A stretch of DNA of 64,000 nt from Alphaproteobacteria bacterium (GTDB lineage: Bacteria; Myxococcota_A; UBA796; CAJQPC01), in the NCBI GenBank assembly GCA_020632795.1, contig JACKEV010000006.1:1-64000 (forward strand), written 5' to 3'. The position numbers were made by a program, and so were the translations under genes. Every line of letters begins with the position of its first letter. Position 1 is the first letter of the stretch. The notes under the pieces were generated by a model. That model was given only the letters and a program-made list of their open reading frames with translations, made no database searches and was not told the origin of the DNA. This document shows, piece after piece, positions 43,698 through 56,186 of this stretch.

Positions 43698-45242
43698 CTA
43701 CTCCTCCGAGAGCTGGAACGGCTTGAGGTGGTCCTCGCCGACCACCTCGCGGCTGTCCGCGCCCCGGCTCCGGGCCTCGTCCAGCGCGGCCCGGGGGATG
43801 CGGTGGATGCCCTCCTCGGCGATGATCCAGACGTCGCCGTCGTGGACGTGGATGGCCGACGCGGCACCGACGTCGACGACGTTGGTGAGCTGGAAGGCGT
43901 CGGCGATCTGCCCCGCCTCGATGCGCAGGATGAGGCCCGGCCAGGTCACCAGCCAGAGCACGCCCTCGCCGTCCACGCAGCCGCCGGCCACGCTGTCGTA
44001 GGCCTCGAACACGCGCACCATCGCGCCGTAGATGCGTCCCTCGGCGATCAGCTCGGTGTACTCGACGTTGCTGGCGATGAGGGTGGTGCCGTCGGCGAGG
44101 GGCACGATGTCGTACACCTCCGCGCCGCTGCGCTTCGTGAGGCTGCCGTCGGGGCTGCGGATGGTGAAGCCGTTGTAGCCGGCCAGGCAGACGGTGCCGC
44201 CCGCGCTGACCCCGAGCGTCTTCACGGACTTGTCCTGCAGGCCCTTCTTGACGGTCTCCGGCTCGCCCTCCGTCGGGAGGAGGGTGAAGCCGCCAGCGGT
44301 GCCGACGACCATGGTGCCGTCGGGCAGGAGGTCCAGCGCCTGGACCTTGTTGCCGGCCAGGCCCTGGCGGGTGGTGAGCTTCTCGCGGACCTCGCCGCCC
44401 ACCAGTTCGAAGAGCCCCTTGTCGGTGCCGAACCACAGCGCGCCGCGGGTGTTGAGCAGCGCCTCGCCGTTCACCGTCTTCTTCTTGATGACCTCGACGT
44501 AGGGCATGCCCTCGTCGGTGAGCCGGTAGAGGCCCGCCTTGGCGCCCCAGCGGGTCGCGACGTAGAGGTCGCCGGCGTCGTCCCACGCCATGTCGGCGGT
44601 GGTGCCGTCGGGGACGTCGGCGGTGACGAGCTGCCAGGCCGCGCCGTCCCAGGTCTTGAGCCCCTCGCGGCGCTTGAACCAGGTGTTGGCCTGGACGAGG
44701 TGGACGCGGCAGTTCTTGCGCTGGTTGCGGTGGGAGCGGCCCTCGTCGTCCAGGCGGAGGGCCCCGCCCCAGGAGGCCGAGGTGAAGCTGCGCTCGCCCT
44801 CCACGCCGGGCACGAGGTGGGCGGGGCAGAGGACCACCGCGCGGACCGCGTCGTCCTCGCCGCCCGCGCTCTCGTCCACGGGCTCGCCGGGGGTGTAGTC
44901 CAGCTCGGCGAGCCAGAGGATGTTGGTCTCGTGGTCCACCTTGAAGCTCATGTCCCAGAGCTGCCCCTCGTAGTGACGGTCCAGGGGGGTGTCCTGGTAC
45001 GTGGCGCCGGCCTCGACCATGGCGTCGGCCAGCAGGCGCAGGAGGAGCTCCTCGCTGCTGCCGCAGCGGCCGTCCGGGTGGGTGGTGAACGCCGAGATCT
45101 CGAACTCGGCCCAGCGGTCGGCCCGCTGGAGGAAGTCGGTCGCCGACGAGGCGTTGTTGCCCCGGGCGAGGCAGCGGCGCAGCGCCTCCGGGGTGTCGAA
45201 GGTGCCGTGGTGGACTATGGATGCGCTGAGCATATCGGACAT
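43698..45242 (-). CDS. Cytoplasmic protein with propeller-like repeats
   Basis: 514 residues with no signal peptide. The first 150 residues are alpha/beta and unassigned (TFDTPEALRRCLARGNNASS; AELDYTPGE). From about 200 there are propeller blades resembling two-component-regulator propeller repeats (ADMAWDDAGDLYVATRWG; ALLNTRGALWFGTDKGLFEL; DLLPDGTMVVGTAGGFTLL; CVDGEGVLWLVTWPGLILR). ATG lies behind an AGGAG. I cannot assign a function. It is divergent from the STAND regulator, so possibly co-regulated. Confidence 0.72.
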   Translation of the reverse strand: MSDMLSASIVHHGTFDTPEALRRCLARGNNASSATDFLQRADRWAEFEISAFTTHPDGRCGSSEELLLRLLADAMVEAGATYQDTPLDRHYEGQLWDMSFKVDHETNILWLAELDYTPGEPVDESAGGEDDAVRAVVLCPAHLVPGVEGERSFTSASWGGALRLDDEGRSHRNQRKNCRVHLVQANTWFKRREGLKTWDGAAWQLVTADVPDGTTADMAWDDAGDLYVATRWGAKAGLYRLTDEGMPYVEVIKKKTVNGEALLNTRGALWFGTDKGLFELVGGEVREKLTTRQGLAGNKVQALDLLPDGTMVVGTAGGFTLLPTEGEPETVKKGLQDKSVKTLGVSAGGTVCLAGYNGFTIRSPDGSLTKRSGAEVYDIVPLADGTTLIASNVEYTELIAEGRIYGAMVRVFEAYDSVAGGCVDGEGVLWLVTWPGLILRIEAGQIADAFQLTNVVDVGAASAIHVHDGDVWIIAEEGIHRIPRAALDEARSRGADSREVVGEDHLKPFQLSEE

Positions 45243-45399
45243 GGGTGTGTGCTCCTGGTTGGGAGGAGCGAATTAAGCCGCGAGGCCCCCCGCGCCAGCG
45301 AGCGCCCCGGACCGGCCCGCGACCGATGATGATTCAGCCAGGTAATACCCATATGATCCGGTATCCGAACACTTTCGAACAGGTCCCGTGGAGGGACCG

Positions 45400-47979
45400 G
45401 TGATCGACCGCATCCCGCTGCGGGACGGGGAGGTCGACCTCGCGGGGCGGGTGCTCGTGCGGGCCGGGCGTCGCACGCGGCTGACCGCGCGGGAGGTCGA
45501 GGTCCTCCGCTACCTGGTCGCCCGGCAGGGCCAGGTCGTCACCCGGGACGAGATCGAGCGCGAGGTCTGGGGGCTGCACCCCGACGTCCGGTCGGAGGCC
45601 GCCACGGTCGGGATGCGGCGGCTGCGCGCCCGGCTGGAGGCGGATCCACAGCGGCCGGTCCACCTCCACACTGTGCGCGGGGTGGGCTGGGTCTTCTCGA
45701 CGCCTGCGCCGTCGCCGACGCTGGGTCCCCGAGACAACCTGCCGCCGGTCGTCGAGCCGCTGCTGGGCCGGGAGGAGGCCCTCGCCGCGGTGCAGGAGGC
45801 GCTGTCCGGCCCTGGACGCCTGGTCGCGCTGGTCGGGCCGCCGGGCGCGGGCAAGTCCCGGGTGGCCCGAGGCGCGGCGCAGCGGATGCGCGACGCCGAC
45901 GACCACCTCCAGGTGTGGTGGGTGCCTCCTGACGGGGCGCTCCACGCGACCCTGGCGCGCGCGCTGGGGCTGCCTGGGCCGGCCGCGCTGGTGGAGGCGC
46001 TCAAGGCGCGTGGGCGGACCTTGATCATCGTGGACGAGGCCGAGCGGCGAAAGGGGCTCGGGGAGGCGCTGGAGCCCCTCTGGGCGGCGCCGGGCGTGAG
46101 GGTTTTGCTGGTGAGCCGGGTCCGCCCCGGGCTGCCCGGCGAGCGCACGATCTGGCTTCGGCCCCTGGACGAGCAGGCCGGGGCGCGGCTGCTGCGGGCC
46201 CGGGTGCGGGCGCTGTCGCCGGACTTCGAGGCCTCCGAGGACGTGCTTCGCGCGCTCTCCCGGCGGCTGGACGGGCTGCCGCTGGCGCTGGAGATGGCCG
46301 CGCAGTGGCTCCGCTTCGTGTCCCCGGAGGTGCTGCTCCAGCGGCTCGACCTGCGGGGGGCCGGCGGGGCGCTGGCCGAGGCCATCGAGGAGTCGGTGGC
46401 GCAGCTCTCTCCGCCCGCCCGCGCGGCGCTGCTGCGGTTGGCCGCGTTCGCCGGGCCGCTGGCGGGAGACACCGCCCAGCGCCTGCTGGAGGAGCTGGCC
46501 CCGGCGCCTGAGCGGCTGCTCGGCGAGCTGGTGGATTGCTCCCTGGTCCGGCAGGAGGGCCGCCAGATCGTGATGCTGTCCACCCTCCGTCGCCACCTCA
46601 CCCCGCAGGTCGACGACATGGCCGTCATGTTGCATTGCAGCATCGTCCTCCAGGAGGGGGAGACGCTTGCCGACGGCCTGCACCGGTCGGGCGGGCTTGT
46701 GGCGTTCGAGCGGCTCAAGGCGCTCCAGCCGGACCTGGAGCTGGCCGCCTCGCGGGCGTCGGCGTCGGATGCGGCCCGGCTCGCGCTGATCCTGGCCACG
46801 GTGGAGCGGCTGTGTGGCGACCAGGAGGCCCGGCGCCGCTGGCTGGAGGGGGTCGACCCGGACGCCCTCGAGCCGGCGCTGCGGCTGCGGGTGCTGGCGG
46901 AGCGCGGGCGCGCGCGGGTGATGGGGGGCCGCCACGACGCGGGGCGGCGGGACCTGCAGGCGGCGACGCAGGCCGGGCCCCCGGTCGCCGGCCAGGCCTG
47001 GCGCGGGCTGGTCCTGGGCCACCTGTGCCTGGGGGAGGCCGAGGAGGCGCGCGCGCTGGCCGGGGAGGTCCTGCGCAGCCAGGCGCTCGACGACACCACC
47101 CGGGTGGAGCTGCTGGGGGACATCGGCGTGCTCTCGGCGATGACCCGGGACTTTGCCGCGTCGCAGGCGGCGCTGCTGGAGGCCCGGGAGACCGCGCGCC
47201 TGGCGGGCAACGACCTGCGCATGGGCCCGCTGTGGACCATCACCGCGGACACCCTCGGGGGCGGCGGCTCGATGGAGGCCGCCCTCGACGCCGCCGAGCG
47301 CGCGCTGGAGGCTCACCGGGCATGCGGGGCGCGGCTCCATGAGGCGTCGACCCTGACCATCCTCGGGCGCACCGAGTCCCACCTGGGCCGCGCCTCGGCC
47401 GAGGCCCACCTGCGCGAGGCCGCTGCGATGGCCCTCCAGCTCGGCCAGCCGGACTACACCGCGCTCGCCCTGGACAACCTCGCCGAGCACCTGTTGGATC
47501 TGGGGCGCCTGGACGAGGCGGATGAGCACGGCATGCGCGCCTGGGTGCTCTGCCGACCGGTGGAGCGGTGCCGCTGGGCGCCCCTCATTCGGGGAAACGG
47601 CGGGCTGCGGGCCTGGGTGCGCGGGCAGCTCCCCCTGGCGCGGCTCTGGCTGCGGGAGGCGATCGCGCTGGCCCACGCCTCGGGGCAGAGGCGGGTCGGG
47701 CTCGTCTTCCAGGGCTGCCTCGCGGGGGTGCTCGCGGAGCTGGGGGAGGCGGGGCCTGCGCGGCTCGCGCTGTCCCAGGCCCGGCCGGAGACCACCGACC
47801 CGGTCGACGGGGCCCACCACGCGCTGGTCTCGGGCCTGGTCCTGCTGGCGTTGGAGGGCGACGCGGCGCCCGCGGCGGCCGCGCTGGTTGGACTGCGGGC
47901 GCCGCCGAACCCGCTGTGGGGGCGACGCGCCGATGTGCGGATCCTGGGGCGGCTGGTGGAGCAGCGCCTGGGCGCCTGA
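45400..47979 (+). CDS. Winged-helix / STAND ATPase / TPR transcriptional regulator
   Basis: About 859 residues from GTG 45400 (GGAGGG upstream); GTG 45388 is an alternative. Residues about 5-100 form an OmpR-type winged helix (TAREVEVLRYLVARQGQVVT; LHTVRGVGWVF). The NB-ARC-like ATPase has Walker A GPPGAGKSR (about 146-154), a Walker B-like LIIVDEAER, and GLPLALEMAA. The C-terminal half is TPR-like helical repeats. The arrangement resembles large AfsR-type bacterial regulators. It probably binds DNA with ATP-gated self-assembly; the signal is unknown. It ends one base from the convergent kinase stop. Confidence 0.9.
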   Translation: MIDRIPLRDGEVDLAGRVLVRAGRRTRLTAREVEVLRYLVARQGQVVTRDEIEREVWGLHPDVRSEAATVGMRRLRARLEADPQRPVHLHTVRGVGWVFSTPAPSPTLGPRDNLPPVVEPLLGREEALAAVQEALSGPGRLVALVGPPGAGKSRVARGAAQRMRDADDHLQVWWVPPDGALHATLARALGLPGPAALVEALKARGRTLIIVDEAERRKGLGEALEPLWAAPGVRVLLVSRVRPGLPGERTIWLRPLDEQAGARLLRARVRALSPDFEASEDVLRALSRRLDGLPLALEMAAQWLRFVSPEVLLQRLDLRGAGGALAEAIEESVAQLSPPARAALLRLAAFAGPLAGDTAQRLLEELAPAPERLLGELVDCSLVRQEGRQIVMLSTLRRHLTPQVDDMAVMLHCSIVLQEGETLADGLHRSGGLVAFERLKALQPDLELAASRASASDAARLALILATVERLCGDQEARRRWLEGVDPDALEPALRLRVLAERGRARVMGGRHDAGRRDLQAATQAGPPVAGQAWRGLVLGHLCLGEAEEARALAGEVLRSQALDDTTRVELLGDIGVLSAMTRDFAASQAALLEARETARLAGNDLRMGPLWTITADTLGGGGSMEAALDAAERALEAHRACGARLHEASTLTILGRTESHLGRASAEAHLREAAAMALQLGQPDYTALALDNLAEHLLDLGRLDEADEHGMRAWVLCRPVERCRWAPLIRGNGGLRAWVRGQLPLARLWLREAIALAHASGQRRVGLVFQGCLAGVLAELGEAGPARLALSQARPETTDPVDGAHHALVSGLVLLALEGDAAPAAAALVGLRAPPNPLWGRRADVRILGRLVEQRLGA

Positions 47980-47980
47980 C

Positions 47981-51502
<3,522 letters not shown>

Positions 51503-51527
51503 CGGGGGATTGTAGTCAGGCAGGCGG

Positions 51528-52847
51528 TCAGTTCAAGCCCGCGTCCACCACGCGCACCGGCAGGCCGTCCCGGGGGGCCAGCGTGATGCCCCGGCGGGCG
51601 GCGCCGCGCTGGGATCCGGCCAGCGCCAGGCGGAAGCGGCGGTGCAGCGTGGCCAGCACGATGCGCATCTCGAAGTGCGCGAAGGCCATGCCCACGCAGC
51701 GCCGGGCGCCCCCGCCGAAGGGCAGGTAGGCATAGGGCCCGAAGCTCTGCTCCAGGAAGCGCTCCGGCCGGAAGATGTCAGGGTCAGGGAAGGTCTCCGG
51801 GCGGTGGTGGGCCAGGTAGATGCAGGGCGCCACCCGGCAGCCCGGCCCGAGGGTCTGCCCCATCACCGTGATCGGCGCCTTCACGATGCGGGTGACGATG
51901 GGGATGACCGGCACCAGGCGGAGGGCCTCGTCGCAGACCGCGCCCAGGTAGGGGAGCTTCGCGACGTCGTCCGGGGGGATGTCCCCGGCGTCCACCACCT
52001 CAGCCCGCAGCCGGGCGTCCGCCTCGGGGGCCTCCAGCAGCCAGCGCATCGCCCAGCTCAGCCCCGTGGCGGTGGTCTCATGCCCGGCCATCAGCAGGGT
52101 GATGAGCTGGTCGCGCAGCTCGCCGTCGCTCATGGGGGCGCCGTCCTCGTCCCGGGCCGCCAGCAGCATCGCCAGGATGTCCTCGTGGCCCTCGGGGGAG
52201 GCCCGACGGCGGGCGATGAGGTCGGTGATGAGGGCGTCGACCTGGCCCAGGTGGTGCTGGAAGCGCCGCCCGGGGCTGCCCGGGCCCAGATCCTTGCGCA
52301 TCATCGGGAAGTAGACGGTGGCCGAGGTGGCCCGCTCGGACAAGGCGGTGATGATGTCCCGCGCCTCGGCCAGGCCCTCGTCCTCGATGCCGAACACCGC
52401 CCGCAGGATGACGTCGAGGGAGATGCGCTGGGTGGCGTCGTGGAAGCGGACCTCGTTGCCCGGCGCCCAGCCCTCGGTGGCCCGCAGCGTGGCCTGCCGG
52501 ATGATCTCGCCGTAGGCCCGCATACGGCGCCCGTGGAAGGCGGGCATCATCAGGCGTCGGGTGCGGCGGTGCCGATCGCCGTCGAGCAGGAGGATGGACG
52601 CCCGCCCCAGCACCGGCTCGAGGATGTGGTTGCCCTCGCCCGCGGCGAGGACCCCGGGCGCGGCCTTGAAGACCTGCTCGATGCCGTCGGGGTGGGAGAT
52701 GAACACCAGCGCGCCGAAGCCCGCCAGCCGCACCGTGAACAGGTCGCCGTACCGACGCTGGCAGAGGCGCATGAAGGGCAGCGGGCGGGTGGACCAGATC
52801 AGGCTCTGGACCGGGGGCGGCAGCGAAGGGCCGGGTGGCAGGGACAT
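51528..52847 (-). CDS. Cytochrome P450
   Basis: 439 residues from the ATG at 52847 with AGGAGG upstream. The I-helix is AGHETTATG, the ExxR pair is EALR, and the haem loop is FGGGARRCVGMAFA with Cys as the thiolate ligand. The form is that of a soluble bacterial CYP. It needs a ferredoxin and reductase; a plant-type [2Fe-2S] ferredoxin lies 2 kb away, but no pairing is proven. The substrate is unknown. The same frame stays open for 4 kb upstream, which is an artefact of high GC. Confidence 0.95.
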   Translation of the reverse strand: MSLPPGPSLPPPVQSLIWSTRPLPFMRLCQRRYGDLFTVRLAGFGALVFISHPDGIEQVFKAAPGVLAAGEGNHILEPVLGRASILLLDGDRHRRTRRLMMPAFHGRRMRAYGEIIRQATLRATEGWAPGNEVRFHDATQRISLDVILRAVFGIEDEGLAEARDIITALSERATSATVYFPMMRKDLGPGSPGRRFQHHLGQVDALITDLIARRRASPEGHEDILAMLLAARDEDGAPMSDGELRDQLITLLMAGHETTATGLSWAMRWLLEAPEADARLRAEVVDAGDIPPDDVAKLPYLGAVCDEALRLVPVIPIVTRIVKAPITVMGQTLGPGCRVAPCIYLAHHRPETFPDPDIFRPERFLEQSFGPYAYLPFGGGARRCVGMAFAHFEMRIVLATLHRRFRLALAGSQRGAARRGITLAPRDGLPVRVVDAGLN

Positions 52848-52910
52848 GACGCGCGCCTCCTGGCGACATCCTAACCCTGCGCTGGCGCACTCAAGGGGTA
52901 TGCTGCCGCC

Positions 52911-54611
52911 ATGCTCGGACCTCTCCTGATGGCCCTGCCGGCCCTCGCCGGAGGCGGACCGGCCAACGTGCTGGTCGTCTACAACGCCGATGACGCCGAC
53001 GCGACGGACGTCGCGCTGCACTACCGCGACGCCCGCTCCATCCCGGCCGGCCAGCTCTGCCCGCTCACGGGCATCGACCCCGCCGACGACGCGATCAGCG
53101 CCGAGGACTACGCGCTGCTGGTGCTGGATCCGGTGGAGGGCTGCCTGGAGGGGCTGCCTCAGCCCGACGACGTCGACTACCTGGTGCTGGTGCGCGGGCT
53201 GCCCTACCGGGTGGACATCACCGGCGGGTACTCGGTGAGCCTGGACATGGCCCTGCAGGTGTACCGGGCGTCGCCCGTGATCGGCAGCGGGCAGCTCGCC
53301 GGCAGCCGGCAGGCCAACTCCAGCGGGACCTGGTACGCCTCCATCGACAACCCCGTGCTGATCGCGTCGGTGGGGTACGAGGAGGACTTCGACCTCTCCA
53401 ACGCCTACATGGGCTGGTACGTGGCGGCGTCGGCGGTGTCGCGCATGACCCGGCTGCCCGACACGTTCAGCCGCGCCGACGCCGGCATCGCGTCGGGCTA
53501 CAGCTTCGACGGCAACCTGTTCGTGGTCGGGCGGCTGGACGGCTTCGACTACGAGGACGCCCGCGCGCTGGTGGACCGCGCCGTGGCCGCCGACGGCAGC
53601 TACCCCACGGGCACGCTCCTGTGCATGGAGAGCGCCGACGGCGCCCGGGGGGCCCGCGACCCGGAGTGCGAGCTGACCACCCGGCTGCTGGCGGACGCGG
53701 GCTTCGACGCCGAGTGGCTCAGCCCCCACGACAGCGCGCTGAGCGGCCGCACCCTGGCGGCGTACTACACCGGCGCGGCCAGCATCCGCGACGCCATCGC
53801 GGGGAACACCTACGCCCCCGGCGCGATGGTCGACAACCTGACCTCGTACGGGGCGGTGCCCCAGAACTTCCGGTGCAGCGAGGGCGGGGAGACCTGTCCC
53901 GCCAGCGAGAGCCAGACCTCCATCGCGCGCTGGGTGCGAGCCGGGGCCACCGGCGTGCACGGTACGGTCGCCGAGCCCCTCAACAACGTGTTCCCCAACG
54001 CCTCGGCGCTGCTGCTCTACACCTTCGGCTACAACATGGGGGAGAGCTGGCTGTTCAGCACCCGGTTCCTGTACTGGCAGAGCACCTGGCTGGGGGACCC
54101 GCTGACCACGCCCTGGGCCACGCGCCCCACGGTGTCGGTGCCCGAGGTCGAGATCCCGGAGGGGGAGCCGCTGATCGTCGAGGCCGCTCACCCGGACGGG
54201 ATCGCCGAGCTGCGGCTGTACGTGGACGGCGTGCGCGTGGAGGTCGCCTCCGGGGACCGGATGGAGGCCGCGCTGGGCCGGGTGGAGGGCGAGGTGCTGG
54301 AGGTGCTGGCGGTGGCGGTGGCCGAGGATGTCCCGGTGGCCCGGGAGGGGTGGCCAGCCGGTGAGGTGAGCCCCGCACCTGCGGTGCAGGGGTGGACCAC
54401 CGCCACGGTCACCGTCGGGCCCCCGCTGCCCCAGGACACCGGAACGCTGGACGACACAGGCGGAGGGACACCGCCCCCCACCAAGGGCTGCGCCTGCGGC
54501 GGCGCCCCGGGCGGCGGGGCCTGGCCGGCGCTGCTGCCGCTGCTGGTGCTCGGGCTCCGGCGTCGGGCCCGGACCCCGAAACAGGATAGACTGCGGCCCG
54601 AAGTTGAGTGA
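52911..54611 (+). CDS. TIGR03790-type exported protein with MYXO-CTERM tail
   Basis: 566 residues. The signal peptide is GPLLMALPALAGG. The body follows the TIGR03790 family layout: PANVLVVYNADDADATDVA, then VDYLVLVRGLPYRV, YMGWYVAASAVSRM, and GATGVHGTVAEP. The last 40 residues are a MYXO-CTERM sorting tail: a Cys-Gly cluster (GCACGGAPGGG), a hydrophobic helix (WPALLPLLVLGL) and RRRAR. Tail processing and surface anchoring are expected in myxobacteria. The biological role of TIGR03790 proteins is unknown. It is divergent from the P450 gene. Confidence 0.87.
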   Translation: MLGPLLMALPALAGGGPANVLVVYNADDADATDVALHYRDARSIPAGQLCPLTGIDPADDAISAEDYALLVLDPVEGCLEGLPQPDDVDYLVLVRGLPYRVDITGGYSVSLDMALQVYRASPVIGSGQLAGSRQANSSGTWYASIDNPVLIASVGYEEDFDLSNAYMGWYVAASAVSRMTRLPDTFSRADAGIASGYSFDGNLFVVGRLDGFDYEDARALVDRAVAADGSYPTGTLLCMESADGARGARDPECELTTRLLADAGFDAEWLSPHDSALSGRTLAAYYTGAASIRDAIAGNTYAPGAMVDNLTSYGAVPQNFRCSEGGETCPASESQTSIARWVRAGATGVHGTVAEPLNNVFPNASALLLYTFGYNMGESWLFSTRFLYWQSTWLGDPLTTPWATRPTVSVPEVEIPEGEPLIVEAAHPDGIAELRLYVDGVRVEVASGDRMEAALGRVEGEVLEVLAVAVAEDVPVAREGWPAGEVSPAPAVQGWTTATVTVGPPLPQDTGTLDDTGGGTPPPTKGCACGGAPGGGAWPALLPLLVLGLRRRARTPKQDRLRPEVE

Positions 54612-54626
54612 GTTGAGGAGGTGTGC

Positions 54627-54950
54627 GTGGTCCGGGAGCTGATGCCAGAGGAGGTCGCCCGCGACCTCAAGGGGGACACCCCGCCGGTGCTGCTGGACGT
54701 CCGGGAGCGTCACGAGCTGGCCCTCGCCCGCATTGATGGCGCCGTGCACATCCCGCTGGGGCAGCTCGCCGCCCGGGCGGAGGCCGAGCTGGACGCGGAC
54801 GCGTCGGTGGTGGTGTTCTGTCACCACGGCGTGCGCAGCCTCGCTGGCGCGGCGCTGCTCATGCAGCTCGGCTTCACCGATGTCGCGAGCATGCGCGGCG
54901 GCATCGAGTACTGGGCGGTCAGCGTGGACAGGTCCGTGGGGCGGTACTGA
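54627..54950 (+). CDS. Rhodanese-domain protein
   Basis: 107 residues from the GTG at 54627, six bases past GAGGAG; an earlier in-frame GTG sits directly against the site and is less likely. It is a single rhodanese fold: LLDVRERHELALARI, then the active-site loop CHHGVRS with the sulfur-carrying Cys. It transfers sulfane sulfur between donors and thiol acceptors. It is followed 15 bases later by the ferredoxin gene on the same strand, so co-transcription is likely. Confidence 0.9.
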   Translation: MVRELMPEEVARDLKGDTPPVLLDVRERHELALARIDGAVHIPLGQLAARAEAELDADASVVVFCHHGVRSLAGAALLMQLGFTDVASMRGGIEYWAVSVDRSVGRY

Positions 54951-54965
54951 CGACAGGGATTCTCG

Positions 54966-55469
54966 ATGGGCCTCCGAGACCGACTCCGCGATCGCATGAA
55001 GCGCGCGCTGCAGCGTGAGGAGCCCCCGTCGACCCCCGCCACGCGGCCCCCGCCGTCGGCCCCCAGGGTGCCGGTGTATCGGGCGTCGGAGCCCCAGCGC
55101 GTGGAGCTGCACCCCGAGACCGCCGCGCCGGAGGAGGCGCCGGTCGAGCAGCCTGCGCCCCGGAAGGAGGGCGTCTTCCTGGTGCGCCTGACGAACGAGG
55201 CGGAGGGTCTGGACGTGACGATCGAGGTGCTCCCGGGCGAGCCGGTGCTGGACGCGGCCGACCGGGCGGGCCTGGACCTGCCCTACTCGTGCCGGAACGG
55301 GGGGTGCACGGTGTGCGCGGGCCGGCTCGTCGAGGGCGCCTCGGTGATGTCCGACGAGCAGTACACCCTGGAGGAGGAGCACCTGGCCCAGGGCTTCAGG
55401 CTGCTGTGCTGCGCGGTGGTGGAGGGCGACGCGACCTTCCTGACCCACCAGAACGACGCCGTGTCCTGA
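54966..55469 (+). CDS. Plant-type [2Fe-2S] ferredoxin with N-terminal extension
   Basis: 167 residues. The first 70 are Arg/Pro/Glu-rich and low complexity, longer than a typical ferredoxin. The ferredoxin core follows: LDLPYSCRNGGCTVCAGRLVEG supplies C-x4-C-x2-C in the fold's loop, and GFRLLCC the fourth cysteine. It carries one electron in the cytoplasm. Candidate partners in range are the P450 and the activase system, but nothing ties them. It follows the rhodanese gene and is convergent with the CysC-like gene. Confidence 0.9.
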   Translation: MGLRDRLRDRMKRALQREEPPSTPATRPPPSAPRVPVYRASEPQRVELHPETAAPEEAPVEQPAPRKEGVFLVRLTNEAEGLDVTIEVLPGEPVLDAADRAGLDLPYSCRNGGCTVCAGRLVEGASVMSDEQYTLEEEHLAQGFRLLCCAVVEGDATFLTHQNDAVS

Positions 55470-55486
55470 GGGCCGAGGGCGCTCCC

Positions 55487-56074
55487 TCAGAGCTGGGAGG
55501 CGATGGCGTCGATGTCCGGCGGGTCCTCCGCGTCGGGGCGTCGCGCCAGGTAGCCCAGGGTCTCCAGGGCGCGCAGGACCTCGGCGGCGCCCTCCTGCGG
55601 AGAGAGGGTGCCCAGGTCCAACCGGACCTCGGGCTCCTGCGGCGCCTCGTAGGGGTCGTCCACCCCGGTGAAGCTCTGCACCTCGCCCGCCAGGGCGCGT
55701 GCCCAGAGGCCCTTGGTGTCCCGGTCGATGCAGACGGCCTTCTCGGTGGCCGCATGGACCTCGACGAAGGTGCCCAGGGCCTCGCGGATGGCCCGCCGGG
55801 TGGCCCGGTAGGGGGAGACCGCCGCGACCACCGGGATGACCCCGTTGCGGGAGAGCATCTTGGCGGCGAAGGCGTGCTGGAGGTTGTTCGTGTGCCGCTC
55901 GTGCCGGGAGAACCCCAGCGCGTTGCCCAGCAGGCTGGCGCGCAGCTTGCCCGAGTCGATCACCTCCACGGCGAAGCCTCGACCGGACAGCGCCGCTGCC
56001 ACAGCGCCCGCGAGGCTGGACTTGCCCGCCCCAGGCAGCCCGGTGATCCAGATCGTGAAGCCTTCTTGCTGCAT
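55487..56074 (-). CDS. CysC-like adenylylsulfate kinase family protein, atypical
   Basis: 195 residues from the ATG at 56074 (GAGG upstream). Walker A TGLPGAGKSS (11-20) and the GFSRHERHTNN segment place it with APS kinases. The usual DGD motif after Walker A (LDGDNVR) reads IDSGKLR here, which removes an acidic residue important for APS kinase action. The later family segment is VCIDRDTKGLWARAL. So it may phosphorylate another sulfonyl or nucleotide compound, or be a regulator. No cysN, cysD or cysH is nearby. Confidence 0.68.
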   Translation of the reverse strand: MQQEGFTIWITGLPGAGKSSLAGAVAAALSGRGFAVEVIDSGKLRASLLGNALGFSRHERHTNNLQHAFAAKMLSRNGVIPVVAAVSPYRATRRAIREALGTFVEVHAATEKAVCIDRDTKGLWARALAGEVQSFTGVDDPYEAPQEPEVRLDLGTLSPQEGAAEVLRALETLGYLARRPDAEDPPDIDAIASQL

Positions 56075-56130
56075 GACGTGCCTCGTCGAGGGTGTGCGGG
56101 GGGCGACGGGCTGAGGCCGGACCGCGCGCA

Positions 56131-56146
56131 ACACCGTATATGGTGT
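56131..56146. promoter_or_regulatory. TATA-centred dyad in a divergent promoter region
   Basis: ACACCGTATATGGTGT has 5-base perfect arms (ACACC/GGTGT) with a near-palindromic AT-rich centre. It lies between the divergent CysC-like gene and a small membrane-protein gene, where an operator or a shared -10 region is plausible. Confidence 0.35.
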
Positions 56147-56186
56147 GGGCGGCGGCGCGGCGAGGTGCGGCGCCCGAGGAGCCCGG

